Assembly: GCA_937996795.1 (NCBI GenBank)
Contig: CALKUH010000038.1
Span: 1-64,000, forward strand
DNA: 64,000 nt
Reading direction: 5' to 3'
DNA from: an uncultured Verrucomicrobiota bacterium
Lineage (GTDB): Bacteria; Verrucomicrobiota; Kiritimatiellia; CAIVKH01
Shown here: piece by piece, positions 49,494 to 58,508 of the stretch
How positions within the stretch are numbered: the stretch's first letter is position 1
Layout of the letters: the number at the start of each line of letters is the position of its first letter
Program-made: the position numbers and the translations under genes
The notes under the pieces: generated by a model
Told to the model about the DNA's origin: nothing
The model's input: the letters and a program-made list of their open reading frames with translations, nothing else
Database searches by the model: none

Positions 49494-51080
49494 TTACTTC
49501 GCGACGCGGCGGCGCAGGGCGTCGCGGGCGAAGCCGAGTTCGGGGGCGCGCAGCGCGAGGGCGGCGCCGAAGTAAGCGGCGATGCCGGTCGCGATGGCGA
49601 GCAGGACGGATCCGACTTCAACCAGTTTGGCTGGCGCACCGGACTGCGCGAGGCCCGCTGCCAGCGCGGGACGGACGGCGAGCAGGATCACCGCCATTAC
49701 GGCGGAGCACGCCAGCGCACGCGACGCCGCCGCAAACACCGGACGCCACTCCAGCGCGCCGAGACGCCGCTGGAGCAGGACGCCGAGCGTGATGCCGTTG
49801 ACGCCCTCCGACAACACCGTCGCGAACGCGAGCCCGGCGTGTTTCAGGTCGTGCGGCCACGTCAGCACGAACGCCACGTTCAATGCAAAATTCAGCGCGA
49901 CCGCGCGCAGCCCGATGCGGAACGGCGTGCGCGTGTCCTGCAATGCGTAGAAGGCGGGCACAAACACCTTCGCGAGGCAGAACACCATCAGGCCCGGCGC
50001 GTAGAATTGCAGCGCGATGGCGGTGTGCGACACGGCGGCGGCGTCGAACCGGCCCCATCCGAAAATCATCTGCACGATCGGCTCCGCCAGCACGAGCAGG
50101 CCGATGGACGCGGGGATCATCACGAACAGCAGCGTGCGCAGCGAATGACCCAGTGTCTGGCGCATCTCCGCGTGGTCGCCGCGCGCCGCGTGCCCGGAAA
50201 ACACCGGCAGCAGCACCGTGCTCATCGCCGTGGCGAGCAGGCCCTGCGGGAAATACAGCAGGCGCTCGGCGTAAAACAGCGACGCGGGCGCCCACTCCGC
50301 GGCCCAGCGCGCGAGCAGCGTGTTGACCATCACATTAACCTGCGTCACCGACTGGCCCAACGCGGTGGGGCCCATCAGCGTGAATACGCGCCGGACGCGC
50401 GCATCCGACGTATCCCACGTGAACCCCGGCCGGAACCCGCGCCGCATCAGCGCCGGCACCTGCACACCCATCTGCACGAGGCCCGCGACGAAGACGGCCG
50501 CCGCGATGCCGTAGATCTGCTGCTCCGGCGTGTCGCCAAGACGCGGGCAAACCAGCAGCACGAACCCGATCCACACCATGTTCAGCAGGCTCGGCGTGAA
50601 CGCGGGCAGCGAGAACTGGTGGCACGCGTTGAGCATCGCCATGAACAGGCCCGCGAGGCAGATGAACACCACGTACGGCAACATCACGCGCATCAGCGGC
50701 AGCAGGTGCGGCGCGCGCTCCGCGAGGTCGGGGTTCAACCCTTCGAGGGCAAAGGTCCCGAGGATGAGGAGGAGGACGAGGAGCGAGAGGAAGGCCGCCA
50801 CGAGCGTCACGGTCTTGCGCGCGACGAGCCACGCGGAGGCATCGCCCTCCTCGCGCCGGGTCGCCATGAACACGGGCACGAAAGCCGACGACAAGGCCCC
50901 CTCGCCGAAGAGGGCGCGGAAGAGGTTGGGCAGGCGGAACGCGACGACGAAGTCCGACATCACCGCGCTGGTGCCGAAGAGGCTCGCGGTCAGCGTGTCA
51001 CGCACCAGCCCGAGCACGCGGCTCAGCGACGTAAAGCTGCCAACCTTGAAGGCCGAGCGGATGACGCGGTTTTTCTCCAC
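49494..51080 (-). CDS. murJ: Lipid II flippase MurJ
   Basis: Moves lipid-linked peptidoglycan precursor across the inner membrane. The 528 residues form about 14 helices of the MviN/MurJ fold, with SFTSLSRVLGLVRDTL, FVVAFRLPNLFRALFGEGAL, SSAFVPVF and YALQDTRTPFRIG. No ATG fits; a GTG at 51080 (MEKNRVIRSAFKVG) suits the family N-terminus, while a TTG at 51164 would add 28 residues. No ribosome site is clear at either. Confidence 0.93.
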   Translation of the reverse strand: MEKNRVIRSAFKVGSFTSLSRVLGLVRDTLTASLFGTSAVMSDFVVAFRLPNLFRALFGEGALSSAFVPVFMATRREEGDASAWLVARKTVTLVAAFLSLLVLLLILGTFALEGLNPDLAERAPHLLPLMRVMLPYVVFICLAGLFMAMLNACHQFSLPAFTPSLLNMVWIGFVLLVCPRLGDTPEQQIYGIAAAVFVAGLVQMGVQVPALMRRGFRPGFTWDTSDARVRRVFTLMGPTALGQSVTQVNVMVNTLLARWAAEWAPASLFYAERLLYFPQGLLATAMSTVLLPVFSGHAARGDHAEMRQTLGHSLRTLLFVMIPASIGLLVLAEPIVQMIFGWGRFDAAAVSHTAIALQFYAPGLMVFCLAKVFVPAFYALQDTRTPFRIGLRAVALNFALNVAFVLTWPHDLKHAGLAFATVLSEGVNGITLGVLLQRRLGALEWRPVFAAASRALACSAVMAVILLAVRPALAAGLAQSGAPAKLVEVGSVLLAIATGIAAYFGAALALRAPELGFARDALRRRVAK

Positions 51081-51221
51081 AGAGCGCTGGATGATGCCGG
51101 GAAGCGCACGGGAACGGAAGCCCGATTCCAAAACCCGCCCGATCCGGCGGGTGACGCAACTCAACGAAACCCGGCCCCAAGTGTCAGACCTTTTCGCGCC
51201 CGTTCGTTGTCCGCATGGCGC

Positions 51222-51250
51222 TTGACGGGGTGACCTGCAAAACCTAGGCT
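51222..51250 (+). promoter_or_regulatory. Sigma-70-type promoter of the DUF2723 gene
   Basis: TTGACG, a 17-base spacer and TAGGCT lie 55 bases before the ATG at 51305; the rest of the leader is A/C-rich without a clear ribosome site. Confidence 0.5.
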
Positions 51251-51304
51251 TTCCGGCTTATTTCAACCCAGAAACACACACCCGAAACGCGCTCGTAATT
51301 CCTT

Positions 51305-54300
51305 ATGTCCAAAAGTCTTGACGAAAAAATCAAGGGGGCGCTCCTGCCCGGGGATCAAACGCAGCCGGATTTCTTCGACAAGAAGACAGGTCCTTTTTTC
51401 CGACGCGCGGACTGGTGGGCCTTCTGGGTCACGTTCCTCCTTTCATTCGGCGTCTATTTCTACACCAACGCGCCGACGGTGACGCTGGAGGACTCGGGCG
51501 AACTCGCGGTGGCCTCCGACTATCTCGGCGTGCCGCATCCGCCCGGCTACCCGATCTGGACGCTGGTCACGTGGTTCTTCCAGTGGATTTTCCACTGGGT
51601 TCGCTATTACGGCCAGCCCGACGGCAACCTCACGCTTGTCCTTCGCTCGCTAAAGGACGTCATGGATGGCGGCGGTTTCCAGGGTCATCCGAACCCGGCG
51701 TGGTCGGTCGGGTTGTGCTCCGGATTCTTCAGCGCGCTCTCGGCCGCGTTCCTCGCGCAACTCGTCAGCCGCTCCGGCGCCGACATCCTGCGCGGACTCG
51801 GCAAGACGACGGAACTGATCGGCATCCAGAAGGAATCGCTGATCTGCTGGGTGGCCGGCGTCACCGGCGGCCTGCTCTTCGCCTTCAGCCCGGTGCTGTG
51901 GTCGCAGGCGACAATCGTCGAAGTGTACGGCATGAACGCCTTCTTCATGGCGTTGACGATGCTGCTGATGTACCGGTGGATGTGCAGGCCCCACGAGGAC
52001 AAGACGCTTTACGTCACCGGCTTCGTGTTCGGCCTCGGGTTGACGAACCACCAGGCGCTGCTCTTCATGGCGCCGGCCCTGCTCACCGCGATCGCGCTGC
52101 GCGATGTGCGACTGTTCCGCGACGCCATCGCGGGCGCGTTCTGGCTGATGGCGGCGGTCCTGTTCGCCCTCGCCTACAAGATGGGCGCGGTCACCGCGGC
52201 GGAAAACATCCAGGCCAAGCAGGGCCTCATCGTCGTGGGGCTGATCTTCCTCGCCTCGCCGATTGGCGTCTTCCTGATCGAGCGCAAGCTGATGACGGAG
52301 TGGAAGCGCGTGCTGATCCTCGTCGCCGCCGCCGGCCTCGGCCTCTCGTTCTACGCCTACCTGCCGTTCGCGTCGGAACAGAACCCGCCGATGAACTGGG
52401 GCTACCCGCGCACGCAGGAGGGCTTCATCCACGCCGTCTCGCGCGGCCAGTATGAGAAGATCGACCCGGCCGCGAACTTCCGCGACGCCATCGCGCGCCC
52501 CGGCTACTTCGGCAAGATGCTCGAGGACGTGATCGTGGACCCCGTCGGCTACGTCTCGGTCGTCGCGCAATTCACCTGGGCCATCTCCCTCTTTGCGCTC
52601 TTCTGCCTGTTCGCCATCCCCTCGCTGCTGATCTACAACCGCGTCAAGGCCGGGGCAACCTTCGGCGAGGCGCTGGGCCGGACGGCGGGCGTGTGGTTCA
52701 TGTGTTTCCTCGCCCTTTTCCTGATCCCGCTGTTATGCGTCGCGCTCTTCACGATGCTGTTCCCGATTCCCGCCCCGCTGATCCTCGTCGTGTGCGGCAT
52801 CCCCGCCTGCCTCGTGCTGATCCGCATGCACCACTGGTTCGATGAGGACAAACTCGGCAGCGGCGTGCGCTGGGTGCTGACCTCGTTCGTCATGTTCCAC
52901 TCGCTCACGGTGATCTTCCTGATCTTCCAGTGGCCGAAACTCGACGTGCAGACGCTGTTCATCGGCCGCGTGCAATACATCCAGTCCCACGCGATCTGGG
53001 CGATGTGGATCAGCTACGGCATGCTGCTCGCCGTCGCCTGGCTCGACACCGCGCTCAAGGGCAACCGGCTCGTGCTCTACGCCGGCTGCGCGCTGATCCT
53101 CTCCCTCTCCGCCGTGCCCGTCCTGAAAAACGCGTACGATGACAAATTCATCCAGCTCGTCGGCGGCGCGGAGCAAAATGGCCACGACTTCGGCTGGCAG
53201 TTCGGCGCGTGGCAGCTTGAGGGCGCCGCCGCCATCCGCGCGGAAATTTCCGAGGAGGAGCGCGCGGCCTTCCCGAACCCCGACTACCCCCCGCGCATGA
53301 CCACCAACGCGGTCTTCTTCGGCGGCACCGACCCGGGCCGGTTCGTGCCGACCTACATGATCTACTCCGCGCACTACCGCTCGGACGTGTTCCTCATCAC
53401 GCAGAACGCGCTCGCGGACAACACCTACATGAACGTGATGCGCGACCTGTACGGCGACCAGATCTGGATCCCGTCGCAGCAGGACAGCAACTTCGCGTTC
53501 CAGCGCTATGTCGAGGACGTGCGCGCCGGGCGCATCCAGGCGGGCGCCGACGTCTCGTTCGAGGGCGGCCGCGTCAGCGTGCAGGGCGTGCAGGGCGTCA
53601 TGACGATCAACGGCATCCTCGCGCGCATGATCTTCGAGGCGAACAAGGCCAAGCACGACTTCTATGTCGAGGAAAGCTACGTCATCCCGTGGATGTACCC
53701 CTACCTCACGCCGCACGGCCTGATCATGAAGATCAACAAGGAGCCGGTTCCGGAAATCACGCCGGAGATGGTGAAGAACGACCGCGAGTTCTGGGACTGG
53801 TACACGAAGCGCCTCACCAGCAACCCGAAATTCGTCCGCGACGTTGTCGCGCGCAAGACCTTCTCCAAGCTGCGCAGCGCCATCGCGGGCCTCTATGCCT
53901 ACCGCCGCCTTTTCGACGAGGCGGAGTACGCGTTCCAGCAGGCGATCGACCTCTATCCGCTCAGCCCGGAGGCCAACTTCCGCCTCGCCGACATTGAGAT
54001 GCAGCAGTTCCGTTTCACAAAGGCGCGCGAGGTGATTGAGGCCTTCCTCAAGGAAGATCCGGGCAACGACCGCGTCGCGGAGTTCCTCGTGCAAATCCGC
54101 CAGCTCGAGACGCTCGACAACCGCCGCCGCGAACTGGAACCGCAGATGGCGCAGGGCGCCGACGTGAACCTCGCGCTCGAACTGGCCGACATCTACCGCC
54201 AGATGAACATCATGCACCTCTTCGAGAACCTGACGCAGAACATCCTGCGGCAGGACCAGCTCCCGCCCGCCATCTACCTGCGCATTGCCGAGATGTACGC

Positions 54301-54598
54301 GGGCGCGCAGCGCGGCGACCTGCTCGTCACCGCGCTCGAACGCTACCTGCAAAAGGAGCCGTCCAACCCGCGCATCTGGTTCGACCTCGCCGGCGTGCAG
54401 GCGCAATTGCAGCGCAGCAACGACGCCATCCGCACGCTGCGCCGCGCGATTGAACTCGGCGGCGAAGCGGTCCGCGACATGGTGCGGAAGGACCGCCGCT
54501 TCGACCCGCTGCGCGACGCGCCGGAATTCCGCGCAATCGTCCCGCCCGTCCAGTCGCGCCTCGACCTCCCGGTCAACCTGAACATCCCCGGGCTGTAA
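51305..54598 (+). CDS. DUF2723 membrane glycosyltransferase-like protein with TPR tail
   Basis: A 1097-residue inner-membrane protein. The N-terminal part (about 35-600) has a dozen or so helices and the DUF2723 signature TLEDSGELAVASDYLGVPHP with PPGYPIW (about 60-85), placing it near the protein O-mannosyltransferase (GT-C) superfamily; the acidic Glu/Asp pair of the first loop is the expected catalytic site. Residues 600-850 are soluble and 855-1085 hold at least four TPR repeats (AIDLYPLSPEANFRLADIEM, REVIEAFLKEDPGNDRVAEF). A role in glycosylating exported proteins is inferred from the family. Such DUF2723-TPR fusions are frequent in Bacteroidota and PVC bacteria. Confidence 0.88.
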   Translation: MSKSLDEKIKGALLPGDQTQPDFFDKKTGPFFRRADWWAFWVTFLLSFGVYFYTNAPTVTLEDSGELAVASDYLGVPHPPGYPIWTLVTWFFQWIFHWVRYYGQPDGNLTLVLRSLKDVMDGGGFQGHPNPAWSVGLCSGFFSALSAAFLAQLVSRSGADILRGLGKTTELIGIQKESLICWVAGVTGGLLFAFSPVLWSQATIVEVYGMNAFFMALTMLLMYRWMCRPHEDKTLYVTGFVFGLGLTNHQALLFMAPALLTAIALRDVRLFRDAIAGAFWLMAAVLFALAYKMGAVTAAENIQAKQGLIVVGLIFLASPIGVFLIERKLMTEWKRVLILVAAAGLGLSFYAYLPFASEQNPPMNWGYPRTQEGFIHAVSRGQYEKIDPAANFRDAIARPGYFGKMLEDVIVDPVGYVSVVAQFTWAISLFALFCLFAIPSLLIYNRVKAGATFGEALGRTAGVWFMCFLALFLIPLLCVALFTMLFPIPAPLILVVCGIPACLVLIRMHHWFDEDKLGSGVRWVLTSFVMFHSLTVIFLIFQWPKLDVQTLFIGRVQYIQSHAIWAMWISYGMLLAVAWLDTALKGNRLVLYAGCALILSLSAVPVLKNAYDDKFIQLVGGAEQNGHDFGWQFGAWQLEGAAAIRAEISEEERAAFPNPDYPPRMTTNAVFFGGTDPGRFVPTYMIYSAHYRSDVFLITQNALADNTYMNVMRDLYGDQIWIPSQQDSNFAFQRYVEDVRAGRIQAGADVSFEGGRVSVQGVQGVMTINGILARMIFEANKAKHDFYVEESYVIPWMYPYLTPHGLIMKINKEPVPEITPEMVKNDREFWDWYTKRLTSNPKFVRDVVARKTFSKLRSAIAGLYAYRRLFDEAEYAFQQAIDLYPLSPEANFRLADIEMQQFRFTKAREVIEAFLKEDPGNDRVAEFLVQIRQLETLDNRRRELEPQMAQGADVNLALELADIYRQMNIMHLFENLTQNILRQDQLPPAIYLRIAEMYAGAQRGDLLVTALERYLQKEPSNPRIWFDLAGVQAQLQRSNDAIRTLRRAIELGGEAVRDMVRKDRRFDPLRDAPEFRAIVPPVQSRLDLPVNLNIPGL

Positions 54599-54657
54599 CC
54601 CGCGCGCCGGGCGCGCGGATTCGGGAACTTGGGACTTGGAACTTGCGCCGCGCGGCG

Positions 54658-54663
54658 AATACT
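54658..54663 (+). promoter_or_regulatory. -10-like hexamer AATACT of the ABC permease gene
   Basis: TTGGAA at 54636-54641, a 16-base spacer and AATACT at 54658-54663 make a plausible promoter; the ATG follows eight bases later. Confidence 0.5.
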
Positions 54664-54671
54664 GGTTGTTG

Positions 54672-55655
54672 ATGTCGCGCTCTTCCACACGACTCCGCCG
54701 GCTGGCCTTCGCGTGTCCCCTGCTGCTCGTATGCGCCCTCTTCCTCGGCCCCGGGTGGCGCGAGCCGTGGACGCTGCTGGATGCGGAACATCGCGGCATC
54801 CTCGCGCTGCGCGGCTGGCGCGTGTTGCTCGGCGCGGTGAGCGGGGCCTCCCTGGCCGCGGCGGGCGTCGTGCTGCAGGCGATCCTTCGCAATCCGCTCG
54901 CGGAGCCCTATATCCTCGGCGTGTCCGCGGGCGCGGGCGTGGGCGCCGCCTCGGCGATCGTGTGGGGCGGCCTGGCGCTCGGCGCGCTGATCCTGCCGAT
55001 GGGCGGATTTGCCGGCGGACTGCTCAGCCTGATGGCGGTGTACAGCCTCGCGCGCGTGGACAGCCGCACGGCGCCGCACACGCTGATCCTCGCGGGCGTG
55101 GCGTGGGGCGCGCTGTGCAGCAGCATCCTGATGTTTTTCGTTTCACGTTCGAGCGCGGAGGGGCTCCACGCGGTGTCGTGGTGGTTCCTCGGCGACCTGC
55201 AAGTCTACGACACCGGCCTCGTCGCCGCGGTCGCCCTCGTGAACACGCTGGCGCTGCTCGCCATCGGTTCGCAGGCGCGCTCGCTGGACGCGTTGACGCT
55301 GGGTGATGAACTGGCGGGACACCTGGGCCTTCCGACGGAACGCCGGAAGCTCATGCTGCTCGCCCTCGGCACCCTGCTCGCGTCGGCCAGCGTCAGCGCC
55401 TGCGGGTTGATCGCCTTCGTCGGCCTCGTGATCCCGCACGCCGCGCGCAGCCTGGTCGGCCCCGGACATCGCCGCCTGCTGCCCGCGTCCATCCTGCTCG
55501 GGGCCGCCTTCCTCGCGCTCGTGGACGGGCTGGGACGCACGCTGTTCTACCCCGTTGAAATTCCCGTCGGCATCTTCACCGCGCTCGTCGGCGCGCCCTT
55601 TTTCCTCGCCCTGCTGCGAAGGAAACGCCGCGACATGTGGGGGCACGGCCCATGA
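54672..55655 (+). CDS. FecCD/BtuC-type ABC transporter permease
   Basis: A 327-residue permease with about ten helices for a vitamin B12, haem or Fe-siderophore importer. Conserved segments are RGWRVLLGAVSGASLAAAGV, LQAILRNPLAEPYILGVSAGAG, DELAGHLGL and CGLIAFVGLVIPHAAR. The start MSRSSTRLRR was chosen over an upstream ATG because it lies just after the promoter hexamer. It overlaps the ATPase gene by four bases. No substrate-binding protein or TonB receptor is in the window, so the substrate is open. Confidence 0.9.
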   Translation: MSRSSTRLRRLAFACPLLLVCALFLGPGWREPWTLLDAEHRGILALRGWRVLLGAVSGASLAAAGVVLQAILRNPLAEPYILGVSAGAGVGAASAIVWGGLALGALILPMGGFAGGLLSLMAVYSLARVDSRTAPHTLILAGVAWGALCSSILMFFVSRSSAEGLHAVSWWFLGDLQVYDTGLVAAVALVNTLALLAIGSQARSLDALTLGDELAGHLGLPTERRKLMLLALGTLLASASVSACGLIAFVGLVIPHAARSLVGPGHRRLLPASILLGAAFLALVDGLGRTLFYPVEIPVGIFTALVGAPFFLALLRRKRRDMWGHGP

Positions 55656-56425
55656 ACGCCGTCGCGCTTTCCGCCGTGCGTGTCACCACCGGCTACCGGC
55701 GGCTGCCGGTGCTGCACGAACTTTCCGTGACCGCCGCGCCGGGCGAGGTGCTCGGCTTGATCGGCCCCAACGGCGCGGGCAAAACCACGCTGCTCCGCCT
55801 GCTGAGCGGCATCCACGAGCCGTGGACCGGCCGCGTCCTGCTGGGTGACCAGCCGCTCGCCGGGTTCAGCCCCCGCGAACGCGCGCGCCACATCGCGTTC
55901 GTCCCGCAGGGCGTCACCATTCCCGTTCCGTTCACCGTCGCGGATGTCGTGGCGATGGGCCGCGTGCCCTATCTCAGCGGCTGGGCGCCGCTCGCGCCGG
56001 CCGACGAAGCCGCCGTGCGGCAGGCGCTTGAGCAGGTCGGGCTGGCCGACCGGGCGGACACGTCCATCCACGCGCTGAGCGCCGGGGAACAGCAGCGTGC
56101 GCTGCTTGCGCTCGCGCTCGCCCAGCAGCCCCGCGTGCTGCTGCTCGACGAACCGACCGCGCACCTCGACCTGCACCACGCATGGCATCTCATGGAACTG
56201 GTGCGCGACCTCGCGCGCGCCCAGGCGCTGGTCGTCGTGCTCTCCACGCACGACCTCTCCCTCGCCGCGTCGTGCTGCACCCGCCTCGCGCTGCTGGAAA
56301 AGGGAACGCTCGCCGCCAACGGAAGCCGCGACGACGTGCTGCGCGCCGACCTCCTGTCAGGCGTCTACGGCCATGCGCTCGGCGTCACGGTCGCGAACGA
56401 ACGCTGGTGGGTGCATCCGGCGTAG
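55652..56425 (+). CDS. ABC transporter ATP-binding protein (BtuD/FecE type)
   Basis: The 257-residue ATPase of the importer, with Walker A IGPNGAGKTTLLRLL, Q-loop FVPQGV, signature LSAGEQQRALLALAL, Walker B RVLLLDEPTAHLD and switch His in STHDLS. It is coupled to the permease gene by an ATGA overlap and ends only eight bases from the convergent pgpA gene. Confidence 0.92.
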   Translation: MNAVALSAVRVTTGYRRLPVLHELSVTAAPGEVLGLIGPNGAGKTTLLRLLSGIHEPWTGRVLLGDQPLAGFSPRERARHIAFVPQGVTIPVPFTVADVVAMGRVPYLSGWAPLAPADEAAVRQALEQVGLADRADTSIHALSAGEQQRALLALALAQQPRVLLLDEPTAHLDLHHAWHLMELVRDLARAQALVVVLSTHDLSLAASCCTRLALLEKGTLAANGSRDDVLRADLLSGVYGHALGVTVANERWWVHPA

Positions 56426-56433
56426 GACGAGGT

Positions 56434-56916
56434 TCAGAGCCAGCCCAAATGCAGGGCGGCGCGATAAATCGCGTGGTTCACCGCCAGCGCGTAGAGCGCG
56501 GCAAAGACGTCGTCGATGACAATGCCGACGCCGCCGGTCAGGCGCTGGAGTCCGTTCGCCGGCCAGATCTTGGCGATGTCGAAGAAGCGGTTGGTGACGA
56601 AGGCGACCGCCATCATCACGAGGCCGTGCGGGTGATCCCACACCGGCAGGCCGATCATGCAGATCGGGAACGTCAGGTACTCGTCCGCCACGCAGGGCTT
56701 CGGATCCTTCGTCTTCAACTGGTTTTCGACGGCCTGGCTCAGCGGCACGGCGATGAGCGTGCAGAGGATCGCGATGATGATTTGCGCCGGCACATCGAAG
56801 CGGTTGTTGATCCACCACACGAGCGGAAGGCCGAGCAGGCAGCCGGCGGTGCCCGGCGCAAACGGGCTGTAGCCGAGGCCAAAACCCGAACCGATGAAAG
56901 CGAGCACACGATTCAT
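56434..56916 (-). CDS. pgpA: Phosphatidylglycerophosphatase A
   Basis: Membrane enzyme that dephosphorylates phosphatidylglycerophosphate to phosphatidylglycerol. The 160 residues include GSGFGLGYSPFAPGTAGCLLG, here the conserved FAPGTxG element, DEYLTFPIC (the DE metal site), FDIAKIWPANGLQRLTGGVG and IDDVFAALYA. It is last in the pyrK-pyrD-unknown-pgpA group, overlapping the unknown gene by four bases. Confidence 0.93.
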   Translation of the reverse strand: MNRVLAFIGSGFGLGYSPFAPGTAGCLLGLPLVWWINNRFDVPAQIIIAILCTLIAVPLSQAVENQLKTKDPKPCVADEYLTFPICMIGLPVWDHPHGLVMMAVAFVTNRFFDIAKIWPANGLQRLTGGVGIVIDDVFAALYALAVNHAIYRAALHLGWL

Positions 56917-58508
56917 GGGCGTTCCTCCTTCGCGGGTGGCGCGACTTCATCCGGCGCGCCGAGTTGGAACTCGTACTCGAGTCCGTCCTGCACCGGACGC
57001 GCCCAGAGGTGCAGGGTTTTCAGCGGCGCGAGCGTGTCGATCCACGCCTTCGCATCGTTCAGGCGCTGGCGGGTCGCCTGCGAGGCGCGCGGGTCTTCAA
57101 TGAGCAGTTTCAACGACCAGGCCGTCACCGCGAGGCGCATGATCCTGGCGCCCTCCTCCAGGTCCATCCACAGGTACCCCAGCGCGTGCTGGTCGCGCAT
57201 GCGCTGGATGCCCTGCGCCATCCGGCCGGGCTCCGCGGGCGGGGCCGACGCCGCCTCCGCGAGCAGTTTCTGCAAGGTTTCGAGGTTGCTGCTGAACACC
57301 ACGCTGCGCGCGAAGGGGACATACGCGATGCGCTCTTTTTCCTCCAGGCCGGCATAGGTCGAGCGCCCGGTCGCTTCGATCGCATACACGCGCTGCGTAT
57401 CGATGCGGATCGTCTGCGGCACGAGGCCCCATGGCGTCGCGGCATTGAGCCGGTCGAAGGCCTGGTGAAGCGCAAGCACGGCATGGCCGGCGTCGAGCGT
57501 GGGCACCGAGGCCATCAGCGTCGGCAGGCGCACGGCCATGAAGCGCCCACTGTATTTCCCGCCGAGCAGCGCGAGCGCCACGGCCCCGGGCTCGTAGCTC
57601 TGCACATAGGCCGCCACTTCGCGGCCCACCGGATTCGTGAACGCCTGCTGCAACCAGTGCGCCGCCAGCGCGCGATGCACGACAAGGCCGGCCGCGGGAT
57701 GCGCGCGCACGAGGTCGGAAAATTCGTCCACGCTGCCCTGCGGCGGCGGCACCAGCAGTTGCGGCGGACGGCTCGGGCTGAAGACCGTGCCGGAGAGGCT
57801 GCCGGACGGGTACAGCTTCAGCGTGTAGCGCACCGGCGGCGCGCCGGGCGTGCGCACCCATCCGCGATCCGGCGCGTCCCGGGGCGGCGCCACCTGCAGG
57901 TCGGGGCGGTCGGCAAGGGACGGCAGGTGCCCGTCGTAGCACGCCAGCACATCCTCAATGCCCAGCGTGTCGGCGGCGATGCAGCCCACCAGCATCCCCT
58001 CGACGATGGAGAACGTGATGCGCTCGCCGTGCTTCATGCCCTTGGGCGTCCACACCCAGACGTGCCAGCCGTTGCGGCTCGAGGCGCGGCGCACATTCGG
58101 ATCCTTCATCGACTTCAGCGTCCAGCGCAACCGCTGGCTGCCGCCGCCCAGCCACGCGCTGAACACCCAGGCCGGACGCCCCGTGATGCGCATCTCGGGC
58201 ACATACGCGAGAAAGAGATCGTTCGCGGCCAGCGTATCCAGGAAGCGCTGCGTGTCCGGACTCACCGCCTGCTCGTCCCACTCCTCCGGGTCCGCGCCGA
58301 GGGCCAGCGCCACGCTCGTCGTCAGCGGATTCTTGCGCAGGGTCTCCCAGCGCCCGGCCAGGTCGTGATGCGCCGTCAGCCACGTCGCCTGGGCCGGAAT
58401 CGCGCGATACAGGTCCTGCGGGCGGGCCGGCACATGGAACGCCCACCACACGGTGACCGCCACGGACGCCACGAGCAGCGTCCAGAAGATGAGCGGGCGA
58501 CGCTTCAT
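56913..58508 (-). CDS. Conserved exported or membrane-anchored protein of unknown function
   Basis: A 531-residue protein with one N-terminal hydrophobic segment (about 5-22, LIFWTLLVASVAVTVWWAF) that is an anchor or uncleaved signal, so the rest is probably periplasmic. It contains repeated alpha/beta stretches such as FLDTLAANDLFLAYVPEM, AYVPFARSVVFSSNLETL and LGYLWMDLEEGARIM, similar in style to DUF3352-like proteins, but no motif allows a function to be named. It overlaps both pyrD and pgpA by four bases. Linkage to pyrimidine or phospholipid genes may be by operon only. Confidence 0.7.
   Translation of the reverse strand: MKRRPLIFWTLLVASVAVTVWWAFHVPARPQDLYRAIPAQATWLTAHHDLAGRWETLRKNPLTTSVALALGADPEEWDEQAVSPDTQRFLDTLAANDLFLAYVPEMRITGRPAWVFSAWLGGGSQRLRWTLKSMKDPNVRRASSRNGWHVWVWTPKGMKHGERITFSIVEGMLVGCIAADTLGIEDVLACYDGHLPSLADRPDLQVAPPRDAPDRGWVRTPGAPPVRYTLKLYPSGSLSGTVFSPSRPPQLLVPPPQGSVDEFSDLVRAHPAAGLVVHRALAAHWLQQAFTNPVGREVAAYVQSYEPGAVALALLGGKYSGRFMAVRLPTLMASVPTLDAGHAVLALHQAFDRLNAATPWGLVPQTIRIDTQRVYAIEATGRSTYAGLEEKERIAYVPFARSVVFSSNLETLQKLLAEAASAPPAEPGRMAQGIQRMRDQHALGYLWMDLEEGARIMRLAVTAWSLKLLIEDPRASQATRQRLNDAKAWIDTLAPLKTLHLWARPVQDGLEYEFQLGAPDEVAPPAKEERP

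Noticed and set aside
49839..51233. Plus-strand frame of about 464 codons opposite murJ
   Set aside because: Arg/Gln/His-rich composition typical of antisense shadows; murJ on the minus strand is unambiguous.
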